NCBI GenBank assembly: GCA_905236465.1
Contig: CAJOQA010000060.1
Coordinates: 1-10,409 of the forward strand
DNA: 10,409 nt
Direction of reading: 5' to 3'
Origin: an uncultured Treponema sp.
Lineage (GTDB): Bacteria; Spirochaetota; Spirochaetia; Treponematales; Treponemataceae
Positions 5,847 through 10,409 of this stretch are shown here, piece by piece; the stretch's first letter is position 1; each line of letters opens with the position of its first letter. The position numbers and the translations under genes are program-made. The notes beneath the pieces are model-generated. The model was not told the DNA's origin, did not search any database, and saw nothing but the letters and a program-made list of their open reading frames with translations.

Positions 5847-5876
5847 ATGGGATTTTTTATAAGAAAGTTAAAGTAA
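5847..5876 (+). CDS. Possible 9-codon leader minicistron (MGFFIRKLK)
   Basis: The best Shine-Dalgarno upstream of the barrel gene, AAAGGGG (5836-5842), sits 4 nt before this ATG and not before the ATG of the larger gene. The 9-residue frame ends in TAA overlapping the next start as TAATG (5874-5878), an arrangement typical of translational coupling. The peptide MGFFIRKLK resembles the basic start of a signal peptide. It could therefore be the original start of the next gene separated by a frameshift, or a non-standard ATT start at 5852 could be used. Coding is uncertain. Confidence 0.3.
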   Translation: MGFFIRKLK

Positions 5877-6769
5877 TGACGGAAAGAGCTTTCCTGACTT
5901 TTGTCTTTGTTTTTGTTATTTTCTCAGCCCTTAGCGCGCAGTCAAGAATCTATGCGCAGACTTTCATTGAAGACATCTACAACGATTTACCCGAAGATCA
6001 AAATTCAAGAAGACCATACGCCCCAAAAATCCGCGAAGGGGAAGAAGAATTCGCAGGGGATGATGGTGGTGACAGCGAAGTTACAAGAAATGAAGGTTCA
6101 AAAGGGACTGGAAATGGGAATAGCGGGGGCTCTTCTTCTGTCTTAGGAGACAATCAGTTTAGCGACGATTGGTTTGATGCAGAAATTGCTGAGGATATAG
6201 AGGAAGATGAGGAGACAGAGGCCTATGGTCCTAAGCGGGAGCTAGCTTTGTCTGGTGGCTACCATGCCCTTTTTGCAATTCCCATAGACGGTTCTATTGG
6301 TGATTTGCTTCATTTTGAGAACAGTTCGTATTTTGCCCCCCTAGGTTTTTTTGCTGAATTTGATTATCTGAATTTAGGAATTATAAAAGCAGGAGATGGC
6401 TTGGGCCTAAAGGGAAGTTGGAGCCGCTTTACCGATGAGCAGCCTAAGTATTCTTTTAAAATGGAATACTTTACCCTGGATGCCTTTTATATCCTTAATT
6501 TTTTCTTTAAAGAGAATCTTGATATACACGCTTATGCCGGCGGTGGCATAATGTTTGCGAAGGAACCCACATTCAACTATACAAGTGGCTTTACCCCTGA
6601 GACATATAACTGGATTTACCCCCAGGCCCTGATAGGCTGCAACCTTGTAAGGACATTTTGGGAGCATTTTACGGTGAGTGCGGGCTTGGACTTTGCCTTT
6701 CCTTTTGGACTAAAGGTTGTTTTCCCGAATTTCACGTTTGAGTTAGGCTGTGGGTGGAGGTTCAGATGA
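5876..6769 (+). CDS. Probable outer-membrane beta-barrel protein with acidic linker
   Basis: I do not recognise a named family. The 297-residue product starts with an export signal: hydrophobic FLTFVFVFVIFSALS (6-20), with cleavage likely somewhere between residues 20 and 27. Residues about 45-118 are an acidic, Gly/Ser-rich, probably disordered segment (runs such as EDIEEDEETEA). Residues about 120-297 show alternating polar and hydrophobic strands rich in aromatic residues and Gly (LALSGGYHALFAI, GFFAEFDYLNLGII, LDIHAYAGGGIMFA, FELGCGWRFR), consistent with a small beta-barrel of about eight strands. The last residues are strand-like but end in Arg, not Phe. The ATG at 5876 lacks its own good ribosome binding site. 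An in-frame ATT at 5852 with better spacing to AAAGGGG would give a more basic signal peptide. Its stop overlaps the start of the next lipoprotein gene (ATGA), so the two are probably co-translated. Confidence 0.7.
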   Translation: MTERAFLTFVFVFVIFSALSAQSRIYAQTFIEDIYNDLPEDQNSRRPYAPKIREGEEEFAGDDGGDSEVTRNEGSKGTGNGNSGGSSSVLGDNQFSDDWFDAEIAEDIEEDEETEAYGPKRELALSGGYHALFAIPIDGSIGDLLHFENSSYFAPLGFFAEFDYLNLGIIKAGDGLGLKGSWSRFTDEQPKYSFKMEYFTLDAFYILNFFFKENLDIHAYAGGGIMFAKEPTFNYTSGFTPETYNWIYPQALIGCNLVRTFWEHFTVSAGLDFAFPFGLKVVFPNFTFELGCGWRFR

Positions 6770-7677
6770 AAAAACTGAAATTCCGCCTGTTTGCGCTTTC
6801 TTTGTGGACTGCTTTTTGTTTGGTTCTTGCTGCCTGCCAGCTTTCCGGCGACATTGGCCTTGTGGAGTATCTAGAGCAGAACTGGGATATAACCAGCGAA
6901 GAGATGAGGCTTGCCCGCCCGCAGGCCTTGATAGAAACTGCGACTGACGGTGAGTATGAGGATGTAGTTACAGGGAAGGTTTACGATACTAGGACAGGGG
7001 AGCAGGTGCGGTATGGTTTTAAGCTTATTCCCCCAAGCACCACAGTGGGCGGGAATGTTTCTGACATAACGGACGTGTCTATGGAATATAAGATTTGGTG
7101 GTGTGACACTACGGAAGAGAACCCCAAATTTGTCGTGCAAGAGCAAGGAGACGCTGCATACCCTTGGTCAGGGACTAGCACTAGCACAGTGGAACATAGC
7201 CTTAAGACAGGCCTTTACTATGTGGAGGCGGTTGCCAGTGCGGACGGCTTTTTGGACTGCGAGACAACAGCCTGGTCCTTTGGGGTAGGTAAGGTTGCGG
7301 ATGTTATTTTGAGCATAGATGTTCAGTTGGAAAATATTCCTCTGACGGTAAGCGCCCTTCCTTGCTTCTTTACCACAACGACCTTTGCTGGGGATCATAA
7401 TTTTGAGCTGAAGATTGAGACACGGGACGGCTCTGTCTTAGGGGAGATAAGCAACCTTAAGGTGTATATAAATGATATAGGGACAAAATCTCCTGATTTT
7501 ATCTGCAACGAGAGTTCAAGGACTAGTGACAGCATAACCTATACTTGCACATTGCCGTCTGAGCTTGAGTTTGCGCCTAAAAACAAGAGCCCTTATGATA
7601 TGGTGGTATCATTTGCCTGTGGTGACGTTAGCGTCAACCTTGTGCATATAGATATATATGTTTTTGGAACTAATTAA
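6766..7677 (+). CDS. Lipoprotein of unknown function
   Basis: The 303-residue protein has a lipoprotein signal peptide: basic MKKLKFR, a hydrophobic core, and lipobox LAAC with Cys24 as the lipidated residue. The mature part has no family I recognise. It reads as mainly beta, with segments such as YEDVVTGKVYDTRTGEQVRYGFKL, ISNLKVYINDIG and NLVHIDIYVFG that could be Ig-like sandwiches. Several extra cysteines (for example in WWCDTT, DFICNES and YTCTLP) could form disulfides. The ATG at 6766 is chosen over GTG at 6754 because GGAGG (6756-6760) lies 5 nt before it and would overlap the GTG. The ATG overlaps the preceding TGA by the ATGA arrangement, indicating an operon with the barrel protein. 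Its role may be to work with that barrel at the outer membrane, which is inference only. Confidence 0.8.
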   Translation: MKKLKFRLFALSLWTAFCLVLAACQLSGDIGLVEYLEQNWDITSEEMRLARPQALIETATDGEYEDVVTGKVYDTRTGEQVRYGFKLIPPSTTVGGNVSDITDVSMEYKIWWCDTTEENPKFVVQEQGDAAYPWSGTSTSTVEHSLKTGLYYVEAVASADGFLDCETTAWSFGVGKVADVILSIDVQLENIPLTVSALPCFFTTTTFAGDHNFELKIETRDGSVLGEISNLKVYINDIGTKSPDFICNESSRTSDSITYTCTLPSELEFAPKNKSPYDMVVSFACGDVSVNLVHIDIYVFGTN

Positions 7678-7696
7678 GGAAATCCGCCTTATAATG

Positions 7697-7705
7697 TGTT
7701 ATAAT
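7697..7705 (+). promoter_or_regulatory. Extended -10 promoter for the large lipoprotein gene
   Basis: TGT followed by TATAAT (7700-7705) is a perfect extended -10 (TGnTATAAT). A second TATAAT lies at 7690-7695. No good -35 is found at 16-18 bp, which extended -10 promoters tolerate. The boxes sit inside an imperfect inverted repeat (TTATAA at 7689-7694 and 7699-7704, flanked by CCGC and GCGG), possibly an operator. AAAGGAG (7719-7725) serves the ATG at 7732. Confidence 0.6.
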
Positions 7706-7731
7706 AAGCGGTAACCTAAAAGGAGTAAAGA

Positions 7732-10071
7732 ATGAAAAGAAAACTGTTAAAATCTTTTCTTGGACTGGCTGCAGCTGCCTCTTTGTTTTTAACAGGCTGC
7801 TCTGGTCTTTTTGGCGGCGATGTGGACACTACTGATTCCACATCAGAAACAACAACCCGTACATCAACAGCACAGAGCACCTATACTCTGAATGAAGATG
7901 GAACGGTTACATTTAAGTTGGGGGCAACAAGCCCTCTTGATTCCATCATCAAGAATGCTCGTACAATTGCACCTGAAACACCTACACTCTATTACACTGT
8001 GTATGGTTCTACTGTATCTGCAACAGATACTAATTCTGTAGTCTATGCTGATTATGCCGCAGGAAAAACAAGCGGAGACGTTGTTACTGATGTTTATTAT
8101 CCTACAATTGCGAATAAAACTACTGGCATTGAATTTACAATCGGAATAAGCACAAAGGTTTGGTATTTTACGGCTTATGGAACCTACAAAAGTCCCGATG
8201 ATGTTTTTACTGATGCATCTTTAGACGCTGATGCAACTGATACAGAAAAAGTTGCTGCTATTGCAGCAGCTGCAGTTGTGCGTGGAACTTTAAAATTGTA
8301 CATTACAGAGAATGCAAACGGAACTGTTACTTTTAGCGAGACTAACGGTGGAGATCCTTCTAGTATGGTTATATCTGCTAAGAATATATCTAGTGATGCC
8401 GGAGAAGCTATTATACCTGTAGATATTCCTGCAACAGCTACAGGTATAAAAGAAGACTTAAAAGTTGGAAGTGTAAAAATTGCTCTTGTAGGTCCAGCTT
8501 CTGCAACAACAGTTGCAAAGGAAGTTTCATATTCTGGTATTGGAGGGGCTGCTACAAAGTTTGCATTTGATTTGACAGGTGTTGTAGCTGGAAGTTATGA
8601 TGTTGAGGTTATAGTTTATAATACTGCAACAACTCCTGAAGAAATTTTCTCTATAGAGGATAAACTTTATATTTTGCCAGGTGTTAAGTCCTATGTTTTA
8701 AAAGGATCAACAGATTTTACAGCTACGGTAGCTTACAGTGGTTCGATTTCTGCCGATGGAACAAGCCTAGATTCTTCTAAAAATGGTTCCAATTACGGAT
8801 ATGTTCTCACTACTGAACTTTTGGAAGATTATCGTCGCAGAATATTCTTTGTAAGTGCTACAGGATCGGATACTGATGGTACAGGTTCTATATTTGCTCC
8901 ATTTGCAACTGTAAAGAAGGCTGCTGATACTATTGGTTCACGTCTTTCTGATGGTGATATAACAGGAACTGGTTCAAATAAGTCTACTGAATGGTGGATT
9001 ATGGTTTCTGGTGCTCCAACAGAAACAGACGCAATTACATTTGCAAATACAACAGCTTCTCAGGATGCTATAATCCGTATTTCTAAATATGGTACAGGAA
9101 CAGCAACTATTTCTCCTGATATTACTTTTTCTGCAAATGAGAGTTCTGGAGAATTCCGTGTAATGCTTTCAGATGTAACTCTTTCTGGTGATGTTACCAT
9201 AGCAACTCCAAACATCTATATTAAAAATACTATATTCAATGGTCTTGTAACTTTAAAGAAGTATGATGCAAGTGCTACAACTCCTGTTCAAGACGGTCGT
9301 CTTAATGCTTGTGCAGATGATACAACTTCAAAGGCAAAGAAGATTACACTTGAGGGTACCTATAACACAATTGTTGTTAACCACATAGATTCTACTTCAA
9401 CAATTGATATTGACGGTGATAATACTGCTGATACTTGTGCTGTTGCTTTTGATGACTCAACTTCAGATTGGGAGAACCAATACGCACTTGACTCAAGCTA
9501 TGTTACGGATCCTAATGATTCCGCAAGTACACGTGTACTTGAAGTTGCTACAGACCAGACAGATACAGCAAGACTTGGCGATTTGATTGTAAAAATCAAA
9601 CAGTCTAGCATATCTATAATTGATGATGCAAACCGATACTATGCAGTTGCTGAAATTGTACCTGATGGAACAATAGTAAAGGCTGTAACAGGTGGTTATA
9701 GTATTTCAAAAGCTGATGTAACAACAAATCCTATAAATCTTAAGTTCAAGGTGTACAGCAAGAATACAAATCCAAAAGGAATGAATTTAACAAATTTTAC
9801 ATACAAATTGAAGGATGGATATAGTACAACTGTCCCTATGACAGGAAACTATAGTGTTGCTGGTGCAACTTCACCATATCCAACACTTGTAGAAGATTCA
9901 AGTGATGATGCAGATTATACGTATATGGCAACAACAGAAGCAACATTGTCTTTATCTAGTCCAAACTTTAGTGTTGTAACAAATACATATACATTCAAAA
10001 TTACCTTTGACGTTGGTAGCGATACAGGATGTTTCTGCAGTCAGGAATTTAGGATTTACGTAACAGACTAA
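7732..10071 (+). CDS. Large surface lipoprotein with probable beta-helix domain
   Basis: The 779-residue product begins with a lipoprotein signal peptide (MKRKLLK, hydrophobic core, lipobox LTGC, Cys23), then a Ser/Thr-rich tether (about 30-50). Residues about 50-365 are Thr/Ala-rich and mainly beta, with no family I recognise. At 371-397, IFFVSATGSDTDGTG followed by PFATVKKA matches the opening block common to right-handed parallel beta-helix (pectin-lyase-like, DUF1565-type) proteins, usually written as FYVSxxGsDsndGt...PFaTIqkAi. Residues about 420-560 then show short repeating strands such as ITFSANE, VTLSGDVTIA and IFNGLVTLKK, fitting helix coils. The C-terminal part (about 620-779) is again beta-rich and ends with a CFC pair. 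No catalytic residues can be assigned, so a carbohydrate- or host-binding role is speculative. Codons are markedly A/T-richer than in the two genes before it. It has its own promoter and a strong ribosome binding site, and may also be reached by read-through. Confidence 0.85.
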   Translation: MKRKLLKSFLGLAAAASLFLTGCSGLFGGDVDTTDSTSETTTRTSTAQSTYTLNEDGTVTFKLGATSPLDSIIKNARTIAPETPTLYYTVYGSTVSATDTNSVVYADYAAGKTSGDVVTDVYYPTIANKTTGIEFTIGISTKVWYFTAYGTYKSPDDVFTDASLDADATDTEKVAAIAAAAVVRGTLKLYITENANGTVTFSETNGGDPSSMVISAKNISSDAGEAIIPVDIPATATGIKEDLKVGSVKIALVGPASATTVAKEVSYSGIGGAATKFAFDLTGVVAGSYDVEVIVYNTATTPEEIFSIEDKLYILPGVKSYVLKGSTDFTATVAYSGSISADGTSLDSSKNGSNYGYVLTTELLEDYRRRIFFVSATGSDTDGTGSIFAPFATVKKAADTIGSRLSDGDITGTGSNKSTEWWIMVSGAPTETDAITFANTTASQDAIIRISKYGTGTATISPDITFSANESSGEFRVMLSDVTLSGDVTIATPNIYIKNTIFNGLVTLKKYDASATTPVQDGRLNACADDTTSKAKKITLEGTYNTIVVNHIDSTSTIDIDGDNTADTCAVAFDDSTSDWENQYALDSSYVTDPNDSASTRVLEVATDQTDTARLGDLIVKIKQSSISIIDDANRYYAVAEIVPDGTIVKAVTGGYSISKADVTTNPINLKFKVYSKNTNPKGMNLTNFTYKLKDGYSTTVPMTGNYSVAGATSPYPTLVEDSSDDADYTYMATTEATLSLSSPNFSVVTNTYTFKITFDVGSDTGCFCSQEFRIYVTD

Positions 10072-10090
10072 TAGTCTAACTCTTACTTTT

Positions 10091-10118
10091 ACAACCTAAC
10101 TTATTTCTGTTAGGTTGT
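10091..10118 (+). terminator. Hairpin 1: likely terminator of the large lipoprotein gene
   Basis: A perfect 10-bp stem ACAACCTAAC (10091-10100) with GTTAGGTTGT (10109-10118) and an 8-nt loop lies 20 bp after the stop codon. The downstream run is only ATTC, so termination may be weak or require the following hairpins. Confidence 0.6.
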
Positions 10119-10122
10119 ATTC

Positions 10123-10148
10123 GCCCACTCCTCTTAGGGTGGGCTTTG
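10123..10148 (+). terminator. Hairpin 2: GC-rich terminator-like stem
   Basis: GCCCACTC (10123-10130) pairs with GGGTGGGC (10137-10144), with one G-U pair and a 6-nt loop, followed by TTTG. It is the most GC-rich stem of the cluster, with a short T-run, and probably acts with hairpin 1 to end transcription. Confidence 0.6.
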
Positions 10149-10183
10149 CCTCAATAAAATTACCTCCTGTAATTTTATTGAGG
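10149..10183. repeat. Hairpin 3: perfect 15-bp inverted repeat with CTCCT loop
   Basis: The arm at 10149-10163 (CCTCAATAAAATTAC) is the exact reverse complement of 10169-10183. The 5-nt loop is CTCCT. With the closing AC it reads ACCTCCT, identical to the core anti-Shine-Dalgarno at the 3' end of 16S rRNA. Confidence 0.8.
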
Positions 10184-10186
10184 ATT

Positions 10187-10209
10187 GCAGAATTACAAAG
10201 TAATTCTGC
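10187..10209. repeat. Hairpin 4: perfect 10-bp inverted repeat
   Basis: GCAGAATTAC (10187-10196) pairs with GTAATTCTGC (10200-10209) around AAA. The loop-proximal AATTAC/GTAATT is shared with hairpin 3, suggesting a related origin. It is followed by TTTCAC. Confidence 0.75.
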
Positions 10210-10305
10210 TTTCACTATAATAATTCACCTCAGTTTTACAGAATTAATGAAAAATTTCATTCTTAAAATTATAACTTTTTGTTGTTTGCTTGGGTAAAAT
10301 ACTGT

Positions 10306-10343
10306 AGCTGGTGGCGAAAAGCCTGCACTTATTAGCACCAGCT
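10306..10343. repeat. Inverted repeat AGCTGGTG/CACCAGCT
   Basis: A perfect 8-bp stem pairs 10306-10313 with 10336-10343, with a 22-nt loop that could hold a minor GGC/GCC hairpin (10313-10315 with 10321-10323). The function is unknown. Confidence 0.55.
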
Positions 10344-10409
10344 GTGGCACGTTAGTTTGGGGTGTGAAATTAACTTTTATCTAATTGCTATTATATAAGG
10401 GCTTTATTC

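Larger units (their letters stand above)
5508..5875. other. Gene-poor intergenic region with repeats and hairpins
   Basis: I see no credible gene apart from a possible minicistron at the right end. The stretch contains two copies of a 17-bp repeat, a long-range inverted pair TGCACAAG (5563-5570) with CTTGTGCA (5676-5683), a local hairpin (5642-5664), and a promoter (5748-5776). The minus-strand frame across 5543-5782 has no ribosome binding site or recognisable protein and is treated as spurious. No clear T-run terminator for metK-nth is visible. Confidence 0.6.
10072..10409. other. Intergenic region dominated by inverted repeats
   Basis: No credible gene is present. The plus-strand frame across 10115-10297 runs through perfect hairpins and has no ribosome binding site. 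Contents in order are four tandem hairpins (10091-10209), an A/T-rich tract with a small palindrome AATGAAA/TTTCATT (10246-10261), a stem AGCTGGTG/CACCAGCT (10306-10343), and GTTAGTTT/AAATTAAC with one wobble pair (10351-10374). At the right edge TATATA (10392-10397) might be part of a promoter for a gene outside the window, but no good -35 accompanies it. Confidence 0.6.

Noticed and set aside
10074..10118. Integron attC-like core motifs: GTCTAAC (10074-10080), ACCTAAC (10094-10100) and GTTAGGT (10109-10115).
   Set aside because: These fit RYYYAAC and GTTRRRY and some treponemes carry integrons, but the arms are only 8 nt apart in the best pair, there are no inner L boxes, and no integrase or cassette ORF is present. 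A simple hairpin explains the match.
10115..10297. Plus-strand 60-codon frame in the hairpin region.
   Set aside because: It crosses three hairpins, has no ribosome binding site, and its sequence is dictated by the inverted repeats.

Overview
The window looks like chromosomal DNA of a low-to-moderate GC, double-membraned bacterium. The best guess is a spirochaete of the Treponema type. This rests on an outer-membrane-like barrel protein with two lipoproteins beside it, a divergent IMP dehydrogenase, a CI-like S24 repressor of a style I associate with treponemes, and short repeats resembling 'ATTGCGAG' intergenic elements. The genus is an inference, because no rRNA or other marker is present.

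Layout. (1) 1-509, minus strand: the N-terminal 169 residues of a CI/LexA-like repressor, with HTH, Ala-Gly cleavage site and Ser/Lys dyad, cut by the window edge. Its only evident promoter puts transcription start almost on the ATG, so the mRNA may be leaderless. (2) 510-748: a divergent control region. A near-consensus plus-strand promoter (588-616) fires into a strong bidirectional terminator (660-711) about 40 nt past the predicted start, defining a putative RNA of about 100 nt with no convincing ORF. (3) 749-3498, minus strand: a guaB-purA operon. IMP dehydrogenase and adenylosuccinate synthetase are the two IMP-consuming branch enzymes leading to GMP and AMP. It has a clear promoter and a perfect palindrome at the predicted transcription start. 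(4) 3595-5507, plus strand: metK (S-adenosylmethionine synthetase) followed 3 nt later by nth (endonuclease III), read divergently from guaB, with a structured metK leader. (5) 5508-5875: a gene-free stretch with repeats, including two copies of a 17-bp element. The first copy supplies the nth stop codon. (6) 5847-10071, plus strand: an envelope cluster made of a possible 9-codon minicistron, a signal-peptide-bearing beta-barrel candidate, an overlapping lipoprotein gene, and a 779-residue lipoprotein with a probable beta-helix segment. (7) 10072-10409: no gene, but four back-to-back hairpins (10091-10209) and two weaker ones.

The metabolic and repair genes are ordinary housekeeping. The parts most worth a second look are the repressor/small-RNA divergent region, the guaB palindrome, the minicistron start, and the tandem hairpin cluster, where one perfect 15-bp stem displays a CTCCT (anti-Shine-Dalgarno-like) loop. 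I did not find a CRISPR array, tRNA, rRNA, transposase or complete phage module.
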